A stretch of 35,226 nt of DNA, taken from assembly GCA_023954255.1 (NCBI GenBank), contig JAMLIH010000028.1, forward strand, positions 1 through 35,226, written 5' to 3'. The position numbers and the translations under genes are program-made. Positions within the stretch are counted from its first letter, which is position 1. The number at the start of each line of letters is the position of its first letter. This document shows, piece by piece, positions 1 to 9,502 of this stretch. Source of the stretch: Phyllobacteriaceae bacterium (GTDB lineage Bacteria; Pseudomonadota; Alphaproteobacteria; Rhizobiales; Rhizobiaceae). The notes beneath the pieces were generated by a model. The model did no database searches. It was not told the DNA's origin and saw nothing but the letters and a program-made list of their open reading frames with translations.

Positions 1-1066
1 CGTGCGGACCGGTCGGATTGGAGACGGTGACCGGCGTGCCGCCGTCGGAATTGGTGCGGATGTCGATGTGCAGCGGCACTTCGCCGAGAAAGGCGACGCC
101 GTCCTTGGCCGCTTCCTCGCGGGCGCCGCCATGGCCGAAAATGTCGGAGCGCTCGCCGCAATGGGGGCAGACGAAGGTCGACATGTTCTCGATGATGCCG
201 AGGATCGGCACCTCGACACGCTTGAACATGGCAATGCCCTTGCGCGCGTCGATCAGCGCGATGTCCTGGGGCGTCGAGACGATGACGGCGCCGGCAAGCG
301 GCACCTGCTGGGCCATGGTCAGTTGCGCATCGCCGGTGCCCGGCGGCATGTCGACGACGAGGATGTCGAGATCGCCCCATTCGACCTCGCGCAGCATCTG
401 GGTGAGCGCGGAAATCACCATCGGTCCGCGCCAGATCATCGGCGTTTCCTCTTCGACGAGGAAGCCCATGGACATGACCTTGAGCCCGTAGCCTTCCATC
501 GGCGAAAGCGTGCGGCCCCTTGCGGTGGGTTTTCCGGTGACGCCGAGCATGCGCGGCAGCGACGGGCCATAGACATCGGCATCGAGAATGCCGACCCGCT
601 TGCCGAGCGAGGCAAGCGCCAGCGCCAGGTTGACCGAGGTGGTCGACTTGCCGACACCGCCCTTGCCGGAGGCAACGGCGATGATCGACTTTATGCCCGG
701 CACGCCGGCTTTCGGTTTTGGTGCGCCCTGCCCGGCCTGAGCCGGTCTGCCACCCGCTGGTGCTGCTGGCGGCGGCGTAGCGCCACCGGCCTTGCGCTCG
801 GCAGTCAGGATGACGGAGGCCTTGGCGATCCCCGGCAGTTGCGCGACGGATTTTTCGGCAGCCGCGCGCAGGGGTTCCATCGCCTGAGCCTGCTCTGCCG
901 GCACCTTGAGGGAGATGATCGCCGCATCCTTCGACAGGTGAACGCCCTCGATCATGCCGGCTGCAACGATATCGCGGCCATCGGGCATGGTGATGGTGGC
1001 GAGTTTTTCGAGAACGGACTTTTCGCTGACCGACTTCTCAGAATCCGGTTTGCGTCTGAAGATCAT
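1..1066 (-). CDS. apbC: Mrp/ApbC-family iron-sulfur cluster carrier ATPase (3' end cut by window edge)
   Basis: Cytosolic P-loop ATPase of the Mrp/NBP35 family, which carries and transfers [4Fe-4S] clusters to apoproteins. I read about 355 codons from an ATG at 1066. An N-terminal MIP18/DUF59-like domain (about residues 1-90) is followed by a Pro/Ala/Gly-rich linker. The deviant Walker A motif SGKGGVGKST lies near residue 130, then LDADVYGPSLPR, the Walker B-type VVDMPPGTGD, and the cluster-binding CPHC (C-x-x-C) near residue 318. The reading frame is open through base 1, so only a short C-terminus is missing. It lies downstream of the Calvin operon on the same strand, separated from gph by 171 bp, so it is probably a separate housekeeping unit. 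The start has only a modest purine-rich stretch (GGAAAG) upstream and could be slightly different. Confidence 0.93.
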   Translation of the reverse strand, partial: MIFRRKPDSEKSVSEKSVLEKLATITMPDGRDIVAAGMIEGVHLSKDAAIISLKVPAEQAQAMEPLRAAAEKSVAQLPGIAKASVILTAERKAGGATPPPAAPAGGRPAQAGQGAPKPKAGVPGIKSIIAVASGKGGVGKSTTSVNLALALASLGKRVGILDADVYGPSLPRMLGVTGKPTARGRTLSPMEGYGLKVMSMGFLVEEETPMIWRGPMVISALTQMLREVEWGDLDILVVDMPPGTGDAQLTMAQQVPLAGAVIVSTPQDIALIDARKGIAMFKRVEVPILGIIENMSTFVCPHCGERSDIFGHGGAREEAAKDGVAFLGEVPLHIDIRTNSDGGTPVTVSNPTGPH

Positions 1067-1237
1067 GAGGAATGCTTTCCGTCTGCGCCCGCCCTGGCAG
1101 TGGGGCCTTTCCGGGCAGTATTCTGCTGCAAGAGGTGTTCGCGCCAAAGACGCGGTTCGTCCTCACATATCAGCCGCATGAAAATTGACAAGAGCGGTAT
1201 ACTTATCGGGGAAGTGCAGCCAAAGGCGCCAATGAGT

Positions 1238-1948
1238 TCAGGCCGGCTGCTTCAACTGCTCGATGGCCGCCGGAAGTTCGGAAAGACTATCGATGACGAT
1301 GTCGGCGCCCAGTTCCTCGACCGGCACGTTGGTATAGCCGCCGCGCACGGCGACCGAGGCCATGAAGGCTGCCCTCGCCGCGCCGATATCGGCCGGGCTG
1401 TCGCCCACCATCAGCGCCCGGCTGGCGGTAAGGCCCACCTGCTCGAGCGCATAATTGAGCATGTCGGGTGCGGGTTTTCTTTCAGGGCCGGTATCGCCGC
1501 CGACGACCACGTCGATAATCTCCGAAAGGCCGAAATGCGCAAGGATCGTGCGGGTAAAAGACTCCGGCTTGTTGGTGACGACGCCGAGTTTCACCCGCGC
1601 CTTGTGATAGGCGGCAAGGATTTCGCCAGCACCCGGCATCAGCACGGTCTCCACCGTCAGATGATCGCCATAGATCGCCATCATGCGGTTGGTGGTTTCA
1701 TCGAGCGGCGCGCCCTCAAGCGTAATGCCGCGGGCTGCATAGGCACGCTCGACGAGCTTTTTGACGCCATTGCCGATCATCGAGCGGACCTGATCGATCG
1801 CCAGCGGTTCATGGCCGTCCTCGCCGAGCAGGCGGTTTACGGCGGCGGCGATGTCCGGCACGGAATCGATCAGCGTTCCGTCGAGATCGAACAGGATGAC
1901 CTGAGGCCAGCCGCAGCGGTCGCCCGATTGGGCAAAGATCGTGTTCAC
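1238..1948 (-). CDS. gph: phosphoglycolate phosphatase (HAD family), CbbZ-type
   Basis: Hydrolyses 2-phosphoglycolate, the toxic product of RuBisCO oxygenase activity, to glycolate in the cytosol. HAD motif I DLDGTLIDS (nucleophile and acid/base Asp) lies near the N-terminus, motif II/III region VTNKPESF and a Lys before P-A-P-D-M are mid-protein, and motif IV MVGDSPADI is near residue 180. A GTG start at 1948 overlaps the TGA of the upstream redoxin gene (GTGA) and has GGAAGG at good spacing. A GTG at 1963 is possible but lacks such a site. Total about 236 residues, usual for Gph. It is the last gene of the Calvin operon, which supports the CbbZ role over a generic sugar phosphatase. Confidence 0.93.
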   Translation of the reverse strand: MNTIFAQSGDRCGWPQVILFDLDGTLIDSVPDIAAAVNRLLGEDGHEPLAIDQVRSMIGNGVKKLVERAYAARGITLEGAPLDETTNRMMAIYGDHLTVETVLMPGAGEILAAYHKARVKLGVVTNKPESFTRTILAHFGLSEIIDVVVGGDTGPERKPAPDMLNYALEQVGLTASRALMVGDSPADIGAARAAFMASVAVRGGYTNVPVEELGADIVIDSLSELPAAIEQLKQPA

Positions 1949-2502
1949 GCCGCGTCCTTCCACTTGATCGAGCAGCCCATGGAGGCGATCTGCTCGCGCG
2001 GGCCCTGGCCCGTTTCGGCAATCTGTTTCATCGCCTCGAAGAGGTCTCGGCGCAAATCGGCAGGCCCCGTCTGCTTGCGCGAGGCATCGAGACGGCCGCG
2101 ATACTGCAACTCCATGGCAGCGTTGAAGCCGAAGAAATCCGGCGTGCAGACGGCATCCCAGGCGCGGGCGACCTCCTGGCTTTCATCGTAGAGATAGGGA
2201 AAGGCAAAATCGTGCTCTTCGGCAAAGCGCTTCATGTTGTCGAAGGAATCCTGCGGATAGGCCTCGACATCGTTGGAGGAGATCGCAACGAAGCCGATAC
2301 CCAACTCCCTCAACGCGTTGGCCTCACGCACGATGCGGTCGATCACCGCGACCACATAGGGGCAGTGATTGCAGATGAAAACAACGACGAGGCCGCTCGG
2401 GCCTGCCTGATCGAGGATCGAATGGGTCTTGCCGTCGTTGCCGGGCAGTCGGGCATCGGCGGGCTTCCAGCCGAAATCGCAAATCGGGGGTATGGCTGCC
2501 AT
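1945..2502 (-). CDS. thioredoxin-fold redoxin family protein
   Basis: A 185-residue AhpC/TSA-Redoxin type thioredoxin-fold protein. The active-site segment VVFICNHCPYV carries a C-x-x-C pair (CNHC) at about residues 44-47, after a beta-strand typical of the fold. The rest matches the family often annotated 'thioredoxin family protein' in rhizobia (VAISSNDVEAYPQDSF, and a late GxGP segment). There is no signal peptide, so it is cytosolic. It sits inside the Calvin operon, 43 bp after rpe and overlapping gph by GTGA. It is therefore co-transcribed with CO2-fixation genes, although it is not a canonical cbb gene. A redox role towards Calvin enzymes is only inferred from position. Confidence 0.88.
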   Translation of the reverse strand: MAAIPPICDFGWKPADARLPGNDGKTHSILDQAGPSGLVVVFICNHCPYVVAVIDRIVREANALRELGIGFVAISSNDVEAYPQDSFDNMKRFAEEHDFAFPYLYDESQEVARAWDAVCTPDFFGFNAAMELQYRGRLDASRKQTGPADLRRDLFEAMKQIAETGQGPREQIASMGCSIKWKDAA

Positions 2503-2545
2503 GGGCGCTCCTGTTCAAATGCCGTTTCGTTTGGGACGAAGCATA

Positions 2546-3229
2546 TCAGGCTGCAGCCCTTACCGCACCATCGGCGGCGGTTCGGATCGCCTCGATGTTG
2601 GTGCGGTAGGCGTCCCTGGTGCCGCCCTTGAAGACGGCGGAACCGGCGACGAGCACATCGGCGCCCGCCTTTGCTACCAATGGCGCCGTCTCGGGCGTTA
2701 CCCCGCCATCGATCTCGATGTGGATCGGACGATCGCCGATCATCTGCTTGATGCGGGATACCTTGCCGACAACGCTCGGGATGAACTTCTGCCCGCCGAA
2801 GCCCGGGTTCACCGTCATCAGCAGGATCAGATCGAGCCGGTCGAGCACGTATTCGATCACGTTTTCCGGTGTCGACGGGTTCAAGGAAACACCGGCCTTC
2901 TTGCCCAGATCGCGGATCGCCTGCAGCGAGCGGTCGAGATGTTTCGTTGCCTCGGCATGCACCGTGATGATGTCGCAGCCGGCATCGGCAAAGGCGGCAA
3001 GATAGGGATCGACGGGCTCGATCATCAGATGGCAGTCGAAGACCTTGTCCGTCCTGTCGCGCACCGCCTTGATCACCGGCGGGCCGAAGGTGATGTTGGG
3101 CACGAAATGGCCGTCCATCACGTCGATGTGGATCCAGTCGGCACCGGCCTCGACCACATCCCCGATCTCCTCGCCCAGACGCGAGAAATCGGACGACAGG
3201 ATCGACGGGGCTATGATGGTACTGGTCAT
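2546..3229 (-). CDS. rpe: ribulose-phosphate 3-epimerase
   Basis: Interconverts xylulose 5-phosphate and ribulose 5-phosphate in the regenerative arm of the Calvin cycle (cbbE). The 227-residue TIM barrel shows the family landmarks in order: [10 protein letters not shown] at the N-terminus, [16 protein letters not shown] (catalytic Asp and metal His), [24 protein letters not shown] (second catalytic Asp) and the phosphate-binding VAGSAVF. The ATG at 3229 has a strong GGAGGAG site 5' of it. It follows cbbO by 39 bp on the same strand. Length and motifs are normal. Confidence 0.97.
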   Translation of the reverse strand: MTSTIIAPSILSSDFSRLGEEIGDVVEAGADWIHIDVMDGHFVPNITFGPPVIKAVRDRTDKVFDCHLMIEPVDPYLAAFADAGCDIITVHAEATKHLDRSLQAIRDLGKKAGVSLNPSTPENVIEYVLDRLDLILLMTVNPGFGGQKFIPSVVGKVSRIKQMIGDRPIHIEIDGGVTPETAPLVAKAGADVLVAGSAVFKGGTRDAYRTNIEAIRTAADGAVRAAA

Positions 3230-3268
3230 GATGATTTCTCCTCCGCTGGGTGGCGTATCCGTGGAAGC

Positions 3269-5599
3269 CTATTTGGTCAGGTTGGCGAACAGGCCGGGCA
3301 GTTTTTCCGGCAGGCGCTCGACCTGATCAATGATGGTGTAGTTGTTCGGCCCGAAGATGCGGCTGACATAACGGTCGGCCTCGGGATCGAGCGTCAGGCA
3401 GTAGCTGGAAATGCCTGCCTGCTGCAATTCGGCGGCCGCTTTCTTCGCGTCCATCCGCAGATATTGCGGATCGCGCTCGTCGATATCGGCGGGTTCGCCG
3501 TCGGTGACGATCAGCAGCAGCTTGTGGCGCTCGCTGCGGTTTTTCAAGTGATGCGCAGCATGGCGCATGGCAGCGCCCATGCGGGTAGAAAGCCCGCCGC
3601 GCATGCCAGCCAGCCTTGCCTTGGCCTGATCGTCCATGCGCTGGTCGAAATCCTTGAAGCGGTAATACTGCACGTCGTGGCGGCCATCGGAAGCAAAGCC
3701 GTGAATGGCGAAGGGATCGCCGATGCCGCTGATGGCGCTCGCGACCAGCGCGCTTGCCTCGCGGGTCAGTTCCAGCACGGTCTTCTCGCTGCCGCGTACG
3801 CATTCATTGGTGGACTGGGACAGATCGAGCAGGATGACGACTGCAAGATCGCGGCGGTTTACGACATTGCGCATGGTGATGCGCGGATCGGGCTGCATGC
3901 CGAGCCTCGTCATGACGATGGCGTCAACGGCAGCGTTGATGTCGAGTTCATCGCCATCCTCGAGCCGGCGCTGGCGAGAAATGCCCTGCGGGCGCAGCCG
4001 GTCGACGATCTGGCGTATGCGATGGCTGACGCCCTTGTGGGCGGTCAGCACGTCATCGATGGTGGCGGGATCGCCGCGACCCTGACGGCGCTCATAGACG
4101 GTCGCCCAGCTCGGGCGGTGCAGTTGCACCTTGTAGTCCCACTCGGCGTAGTGAAAGGGATCGGAGACGGGCTCCCTGCCCTCCATCTCGTTGTAGGAAA
4201 TGCCCTCATCCTCATAGGGGAAGAGTTCGCTCGACAGCACCCAGACTTCCTGGGCGTCGTCGCCGGCGGTTTCCACCTCGACCTCGTTGATGAATTCCAT
4301 CAGGCCGACATTGCGGCGCACCTGCTTCTCCCTGGCAGGGCCGTATGCAGGCGAATCCTGCCAGTCGTACTCGTCCATCGTCCAGACAAAGCGGTTGTCG
4401 TCTCGATAGGGAATGGCGAGGGTTTCCAGAATGCGCAGGCTTGGAATGGCGCGGCGCTCGGAAAGCATGTTGTAGAGTTCGATGCCGAGCCCCCAGGAAA
4501 ACATCGTCTCACGCTCATTGGCAGCGATGTTGATGTGGAACTGCTCGACCAGCGCATCGACGGCCATGTCGCCGCTCGAAATGCCGGGTTCGAGCAGCGC
4601 CCGCGCCGTGTTTTCGATGAGATGCATGGTCTCGTGCTCGTAATGGCCTGCGGGCGAGACCGGCATCAGCGATCTGAAAAGGCTGCGCAGGCCGGGAAAG
4701 CGCGCAATGGTCGCGTGTTCGACACGGGCATCTTCCAGCATGCCGATGAAGAACATCTGCGCCGGGTTGAGCGCCTGCTGGCTGAGCCCCCTATCGGAAC
4801 CTGTAATGTGGGCTGCCATATGGGCTGCCATGGCGCGGTAGAGATCGAGACCGGAGACATTGCCGGCGTTATCGACGGCATCGGGCAGATGCAGCGCGCC
4901 CTCCTCGATGAAAGGCCTGAAGCCCGCATGATCTGCTGCCGATGGCCGCAGGAAGAAGTCGCGGCCCCAGAATGCCCGCAGGTAGAAATTGAGCTTGCGC
5001 TGGGAATCGATGAACAGCGTGCCGCGGCGCTCCTGTCTCAGCACGGCGCGCGAATCCTCGCTGACAAGTCCGAAATAGTCTGCCTGTTTCGGCAGGTCGC
5101 GGCGATAGGCCTCGGCACCGAAATCGACCCAGCGGCGCAGGCCCGAAAGCGTCAGCTTGGAAAGCAGTTCCTCGATAACGCCGAACATCGGACGAAGCCC
5201 GCGCGGGGCGCGCGCCGCCAGCCGGTGCAGCAATTGCAGATAGCCACGCAGCAATTCGCCATCGCCCATGCGCTGCGCGACGCCGGGCAGGGTCGAAATC
5301 ATCAGGGTAAGGATTTCGCCCGACACCATGGAAGAAAGCTTCATCATCGCGGTGACGGTATCGCGGATGATATCCTCGCCGCATTCGCGGGCGACCTGGG
5401 GCATTTCGTCGAGATAGCTGACAAGCAGCGCCGGCCCCTTGCCGAGCGAGACCAGCGCCCTCGCGCCGTCGAGGTAGTCTTTCAAACCCGCAGGCGACAG
5501 CAGCCGGGCGGATTCGTGAAACAGGCCGTCCAGCGTGTCTTCAAGTTCCGGAGCGGCGGCGATCAGGTCTTCACGATACTCGTCAAGGCTGACGGTCAT
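3269..5599 (-). CDS. cbbO: CbbO, von Willebrand factor A domain subunit of the RuBisCO activase
   Basis: A 776-residue protein of the CbbO/NorD family. It pairs with the AAA+ ATPase CbbQ to form a RuBisCO activase that removes inhibitory sugar phosphates from form IA RuBisCO. The N-terminal two thirds are the helical CbbO domain. The C-terminal vWA domain starts near residue 590 with VVILLDLSQSTNE, a MIDAS-type D-x-S-x-S, and TDGEPAD completes the metal site. In the CbbO family this domain contacts RuBisCO. The start ATG overlaps the cbbQ stop (ATGA), indicating translational coupling. NorD, the homologue from nitric oxide reductase clusters, is the alternative name, but the position right after cbbLSQ decides for CbbO. 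Confidence 0.95.
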   Translation of the reverse strand: MTVSLDEYREDLIAAAPELEDTLDGLFHESARLLSPAGLKDYLDGARALVSLGKGPALLVSYLDEMPQVARECGEDIIRDTVTAMMKLSSMVSGEILTLMISTLPGVAQRMGDGELLRGYLQLLHRLAARAPRGLRPMFGVIEELLSKLTLSGLRRWVDFGAEAYRRDLPKQADYFGLVSEDSRAVLRQERRGTLFIDSQRKLNFYLRAFWGRDFFLRPSAADHAGFRPFIEEGALHLPDAVDNAGNVSGLDLYRAMAAHMAAHITGSDRGLSQQALNPAQMFFIGMLEDARVEHATIARFPGLRSLFRSLMPVSPAGHYEHETMHLIENTARALLEPGISSGDMAVDALVEQFHINIAANERETMFSWGLGIELYNMLSERRAIPSLRILETLAIPYRDDNRFVWTMDEYDWQDSPAYGPAREKQVRRNVGLMEFINEVEVETAGDDAQEVWVLSSELFPYEDEGISYNEMEGREPVSDPFHYAEWDYKVQLHRPSWATVYERRQGRGDPATIDDVLTAHKGVSHRIRQIVDRLRPQGISRQRRLEDGDELDINAAVDAIVMTRLGMQPDPRITMRNVVNRRDLAVVILLDLSQSTNECVRGSEKTVLELTREASALVASAISGIGDPFAIHGFASDGRHDVQYYRFKDFDQRMDDQAKARLAGMRGGLSTRMGAAMRHAAHHLKNRSERHKLLLIVTDGEPADIDERDPQYLRMDAKKAAAELQQAGISSYCLTLDPEADRYVSRIFGPNNYTIIDQVERLPEKLPGLFANLTK

Positions 5600-6438
5600 G
5601 CCGCCGCCACCTTGCTGCTGTCGGTTATGTCGGGAAAGAAGGTTGAGACAGCCGCCTGCAGCGTGTCGCGCATGTCGGGATCGTCGGTCAGCGGCTCGAC
5701 CAGCGCCATCTGGCAGGCGGCAGGTGCCGGAATGTCCTTGGCGATCAGTTGCCCGGCATAGACGAGCAGCCGCGTCGACATGCCCTCGTCCAGGCCGTGC
5801 CCCTTGAGATTGCGCGAGCGCTCGGCGATCTGGACGAGGCGCTGGGCGGTGGCTGGATCGATGCCCGCCTCATGGGCGACGATCTCGGCTTCGACATCGG
5901 CGGCGGGAAAATCGAAGGTCATCGCGCCGAAGCGCTGCTTGGTCGACTGCTTCAGGTCCTTCATCAGCGACTGGTAGCCGGGGTTGTAGGAAATGACGAC
6001 CTGGAAATCCGGATGAGCGTCGACCACCTCGCCCTTCTTTTCGAGCGGCAACTGGCGGCGGTGATCGGTCAGCGGATGGATGACGACGGTGGTGTCCTGC
6101 CGCGCCTCGACCACCTCGTCGAGATAGCAGATGGCGCCGATGCGGGCAGCGACCGTCAGCGGGCCGTCCTGCCATTTCGTGCCGTTGATATCGAGCAGGA
6201 AACGGCCGATCAGGTCGGAAGCCGTCATGTCCTCGTTGCAGGCAACGGAAATGAGCGGCTTGCCGAGCTTCCAGGCCATGTATTCGACAAAGCGCGACTT
6301 GCCGCAGCCGGTCGGACCCTTGAGCATCACCGGCATGCGCACATCGTAGGCAGCGGCAAACTGCTCGATCTCCCTGCCAACAGCCCGGTAATAAGGCTCG
6401 TCCTTGATGCGGAACTGATCGGGGTCGATGTCGCTCAT
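5596..6438 (-). CDS. cbbQ: CbbQ, MoxR-type AAA+ ATPase of the RuBisCO activase
   Basis: A 280-residue AAA+ ATPase of the CbbQ/NirQ/NorQ group, the hexameric motor that with CbbO reactivates inhibited RuBisCO. Walker A GPTGCGKS is at residues 41-48. Walker B-like ICYLDEV is near residue 105. Sensor 1 VVISYNPGYQSL and arginine-finger region STKQRFG follow. The C-terminal region ends with a helical cap. The ATG at 6438 is preceded by GGAAGG. It lies 58 bp after cbbS and overlaps cbbO by ATGA. The pair cbbQ-cbbO directly after cbbLS marks the form IA(q) RuBisCO type. Confidence 0.95.
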   Translation of the reverse strand: MSDIDPDQFRIKDEPYYRAVGREIEQFAAAYDVRMPVMLKGPTGCGKSRFVEYMAWKLGKPLISVACNEDMTASDLIGRFLLDINGTKWQDGPLTVAARIGAICYLDEVVEARQDTTVVIHPLTDHRRQLPLEKKGEVVDAHPDFQVVISYNPGYQSLMKDLKQSTKQRFGAMTFDFPAADVEAEIVAHEAGIDPATAQRLVQIAERSRNLKGHGLDEGMSTRLLVYAGQLIAKDIPAPAACQMALVEPLTDDPDMRDTLQAAVSTFFPDITDSSKVAAA

Positions 6439-6496
6439 GTCATGCTGCCTTCCGGTTTGCGTTGCCGGCCCGGGTCAGACCTTGGTCAGACCTGCG

Positions 6497-6856
6497 TCAG
6501 ACCTTGATCTCGGCGCGGTGGACAACCATCGCCGTGCCCTGGGTCTGCCTGAAGTTGTCATAGCCGATCAGGCGGACATGATTGCCGGGATTGGCCTTCT
6601 TGCACTGTTCGACTTCCTGGAAGATGGCGTCGATGTCGGTCTCACCGAACATCGGCAGTTTCCACATGTACCAGTAGTTGGACGATGCGTTTTCAGGCTC
6701 GGTGTGCTCAATGCCGGGGTTCCAGCCCCTGGCGACAATGTATTCGACCTGCTTGCGCAATTCCTCTTCGGTGAGTTGCGGCAGATAGGAGAAGGTTCCA
6801 AGTTTCCGGCTCGCCGGATCGGACAGCCGCGAATTGTAGTCCTGTACGTTGCTCAT
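6497..6856 (-). CDS. cbbS: RuBisCO small subunit, form IA
   Basis: A 119-residue small subunit that caps the L8 core of form I RuBisCO. The N-terminus [18 protein letters not shown], the stretch [30 protein letters not shown] and the ending [26 protein letters not shown] are typical of the proteobacterial form IA group. The protein lacks the C-terminal beta-hairpin extension of form IC small subunits, which are about 10-20 residues longer. It is placed 63 bp after cbbL on the same strand, with an ATG preceded by AAGGAATG. Form assignment comes from recalled family sequences, not from an alignment. Confidence 0.96.
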   Translation of the reverse strand: MSNVQDYNSRLSDPASRKLGTFSYLPQLTEEELRKQVEYIVARGWNPGIEHTEPENASSNYWYMWKLPMFGETDIDAIFQEVEQCKKANPGNHVRLIGYDNFRQTQGTAMVVHRAEIKV

Positions 6857-6919
6857 CGTTTCATTCCTTGGTTGGCGCCAGTTGGCCTCAAATGGGTTCG
6901 GTATCGACTTCGTCAGGGC

Positions 6920-8353
6920 TTAGCGGTGCGCGACGTCGAGCTTGTCGACGGTGTCGAACTCGAACTTGATCTCCTTCCATGTCTCCATGGCGATCTTCAG
7001 TTCCGGGCTGTGTTTGGCGGCGGCGGTCAGGATGTCCTTGCCCTCCTTCTCAAGCTCGCGGCCCTCGTTGCGCGCCTTGACGCAGGCTTCCAGCGCCACG
7101 CGGTTGGCCGCAGCGCCTGCGGCATTGCCCCATGGGTGGCCGAGCGTGCCGCCGCCGAACTGCAGGCAGGCATCATCGCCGAAGATCGCGACCAGCGCCG
7201 GCATGTGCCAGACATGGATACCGCCGGAGGCGACCGGAACGACGCCGGGCATCTGGCCCCAGTCCTGGTCGAAGAAGATACCGCGGGAACGGTCTTCCTT
7301 GACGTATTTGTCGCGCATCAGGTCGATCCAGCCGAGCGTTGCCGCGCGGTCGCCCTCGAGCTTGCCGACAACCGTGCCCGAATGCAGGTGGTCGCCGCCG
7401 AGAAGACGCAGCAGCTTGGTCAGGACGCGGAAGTTGATGCCGTGCTTGGGGTGACGATCAAGAACGGCGTGCATGGCACGGTGAACATGCAGCAGCATGC
7501 CATTGTCGCGGCACCATTTCGACAGGCTGTTATGGGCAGCCCAGCCGAGCGTGAGATAGTCGCTCATGATGATCGGCGAGCCGATCTCCTTGGCGAATTC
7601 GGCGCGCTTGTACATCTCCTCGACATCGGGCGCCGTCACGTTGAGATAATGCCCCTTGCGCTCGCCGGTCTCGTTTTCGGCCTTTTCGATCGCCTCCTGG
7701 CAGAACAGGAAGCGGTCGCGCCAGCGCATAAAGGGCTGGGAGTTGACGTTCTCGTCGTCCTTGGTGAAGTCGAGTCCGCCACGCAATGCCTCATAGACGG
7801 CACGGCCATAATTCTTGGCCGACAGGCCGAGCTTCGGCTTGATGGTGCAGCCGAGGAACGGACGGCCATACTTGTTGAGCTTGTCGCGTTCGACCTGGAT
7901 GCCATGGGGCGGACCGGCGCAGGTGGTAACGAACCACAGCGGGAAACGGACATCCTCAAGGCGCAGCGTGCGTACCGCCTTGAAGCCGAAGACGTTGCCG
8001 ACCAGCGAGGTGAAGACGTTGACGACGGAGCCTTCCTCGAACAGGCCCATGGGATAGGCGATGAAGGCATAGAAGGATTCATCGTCGCCCGGCACGTCCT
8101 CGATGGCATAGGCGCGGCCCTTGTAATATTCGAGGTCGGTCAGCAGGTCGGTCCAGACCGTGGTCCAGGTGCCGGTCGAGGATTCGGCGGCCACGGCGGC
8201 AGCAGCCTCCTCGCGCGGAACGCCCGCCTGGGGCGTGATCTTGAAACAGGCAAGGATGTCGCTTTCCTTGGGTGCGTAGTCGGGCTCCCAGTAGGTCTCG
8301 CGGTATTCCTTCACACCGGCGGCATATTTGCCCGGAGACGTGTGCTTGTTCAT
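6920..8353 (-). CDS. cbbL: RuBisCO large subunit, form IA
   Basis: Carboxylates ribulose 1,5-bisphosphate to two 3-phosphoglycerate; carries the active site. The protein has 477 residues. Active-site residues are in place: IKPK lysines at 172 and 174, the carbamylated Lys198 in GLDFTKDDE, His291 in HVHRAMH, loop-6 Lys331 in VVGKLEGD, and Ser376 in [10 protein letters not shown]. Stretches such as [23 protein letters not shown] and [21 protein letters not shown] are green-type (form IA/IB) and not red-type (IC/ID). The ATG at 8353 has GAAAGGAAG upstream. It sits 66 bp after cbbA and upstream of cbbS. The segment [20 protein letters not shown] differs from the usual IIMHDYLTGG pattern. Confidence 0.98.
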   Translation of the reverse strand: MNKHTSPGKYAAGVKEYRETYWEPDYAPKESDILACFKITPQAGVPREEAAAAVAAESSTGTWTTVWTDLLTDLEYYKGRAYAIEDVPGDDESFYAFIAYPMGLFEEGSVVNVFTSLVGNVFGFKAVRTLRLEDVRFPLWFVTTCAGPPHGIQVERDKLNKYGRPFLGCTIKPKLGLSAKNYGRAVYEALRGGLDFTKDDENVNSQPFMRWRDRFLFCQEAIEKAENETGERKGHYLNVTAPDVEEMYKRAEFAKEIGSPIIMSDYLTLGWAAHNSLSKWCRDNGMLLHVHRAMHAVLDRHPKHGINFRVLTKLLRLLGGDHLHSGTVVGKLEGDRAATLGWIDLMRDKYVKEDRSRGIFFDQDWGQMPGVVPVASGGIHVWHMPALVAIFGDDACLQFGGGTLGHPWGNAAGAAANRVALEACVKARNEGRELEKEGKDILTAAAKHSPELKIAMETWKEIKFEFDTVDKLDVAHR

Positions 8354-8419
8354 GTCATCTTCCTTTCGTGCGAACTTCGGTTGCCGGCGACAGGCGCCCG
8401 GTTATCAGGCGGCCCGTTG

Positions 8420-9499
8420 TCAGGCAGCTTTGGCGGTGGCGATCTGCGGATCGAGGCTTCCCGACGCATAGCGCTTGGCCATCTCGTCCATCGGGATCAC
8501 CGTGATCCTGGCGGCGTTTCCTGCCGTGCCGAAAGCCTCGAAGCGCTCGCGGCAGAGATCGCGCATGGCGTCCATGGCGGGCTTGAGGAACTTGCGCGGA
8601 TCGAACTCCGACGGTTTTTCCTGCGCAAGCTTGCGGAACTGCCCGGTCATCGCCATGCGGCAGTCGGTGTCGATATTGACCTTGCGCACACCGTGCCTGA
8701 TGCCGCGCACGATCTCCTCGACCGGCACCCCGAAAGTCTGCGGCATCTCGCCACCGAACTCGTTGATGATGTCCTGCAGTTCCTGCGGCACGGAAGACGA
8801 GCCGTGCATGACAAGATGTGTATTGGGCAGCTTGTGGTGGATTTCCTCGATGACCTTCATGGCGAGGATGTCGCCGTCGGGCTTGCGCGAGAACTTGTAG
8901 GCGCCATGGGACGTACCACAGGCAATCGCCAGCGCATCGACCCTGGTGCGGGTGACGAAATCGACGGCCTGGTCGGGATCGGTCAGCAACTGGTCGTGGG
9001 AAAGCTTGCCCTCGGCGCCGGAACCGTCCTCGGCTTCCGCTTCGCCGGTCTCGAGCGAGCCGAGCACGCCCAACTCGCCCTCGACCGACGCCCCCACCCA
9101 ATGGGCCATTCTGGCTACCCGCTCGGTGATCGCCACGTTGTAATCATAGGAAGCCGGGGTCTTCATGTCGGCTTCCAGCGAACCGTCCATCATCACCGAG
9201 GTGAAACCGTGGCGGATCGCCGTCATGCAGGTCGCTTCGTTGTTGCCGTGGTCCTGATGCATGCAGAGCGGAATGGCGGGATACATCTCGGCCAGCGCGT
9301 CGATCATCTTCGCCAGCATGATGTCGCCGGCATAGGAGCGCGCGCCGCGCGAGGCCTGCATGATGACGGGCGCATCGCATTCCTGGGCAGCTTCCATGAT
9401 GGCCAGCCCCTGCTCCATGTTGTTGATGTTGAATGCCGGTACGCCGTAGCCGTTCTCGGCAGCGTGATCGAGCAGTTGGCGAAGGGTGATACGGGCCAT
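8420..9499 (-). CDS. cbbA: class II fructose-1,6-bisphosphate aldolase
   Basis: Zn-dependent class II aldolase that joins dihydroxyacetone phosphate with glyceraldehyde 3-phosphate or erythrose 4-phosphate to make FBP or SBP in the Calvin cycle. The protein is 359 residues, the class IIB length. Zn ligands are visible in [10 protein letters not shown] (near residue 82) and [12 protein letters not shown] (near 228). The substrate loop is at about residue 140-165, and the phosphate/Na site [12 protein letters not shown] is near 275. The ATG at 9499 is preceded by GGGAGG. It begins 4 bp after the cbbT stop and is followed by cbbL. Confidence 0.96.
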   Translation of the reverse strand: MARITLRQLLDHAAENGYGVPAFNINNMEQGLAIMEAAQECDAPVIMQASRGARSYAGDIMLAKMIDALAEMYPAIPLCMHQDHGNNEATCMTAIRHGFTSVMMDGSLEADMKTPASYDYNVAITERVARMAHWVGASVEGELGVLGSLETGEAEAEDGSGAEGKLSHDQLLTDPDQAVDFVTRTRVDALAIACGTSHGAYKFSRKPDGDILAMKVIEEIHHKLPNTHLVMHGSSSVPQELQDIINEFGGEMPQTFGVPVEEIVRGIRHGVRKVNIDTDCRMAMTGQFRKLAQEKPSEFDPRKFLKPAMDAMRDLCRERFEAFGTAGNAARITVIPMDEMAKRYASGSLDPQIATAKAA

Positions 9500-9502
9500 T
9501 GG

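Noticed and set aside
2-2191. Plus-strand frame of about 730 codons at the left edge
   Set aside because: Lies opposite apbC, gph and the redoxin gene, which have clear catalytic motifs on the minus strand.
2429-5761. Very long open frame (over 1,100 codons) on the plus strand opposite rpe, cbbO and cbbQ
   Set aside because: It is the mirror of GC-rich codon use in the real minus-strand genes; its translation shows no known domain and a skewed His/Asp/Gly/Arg composition.
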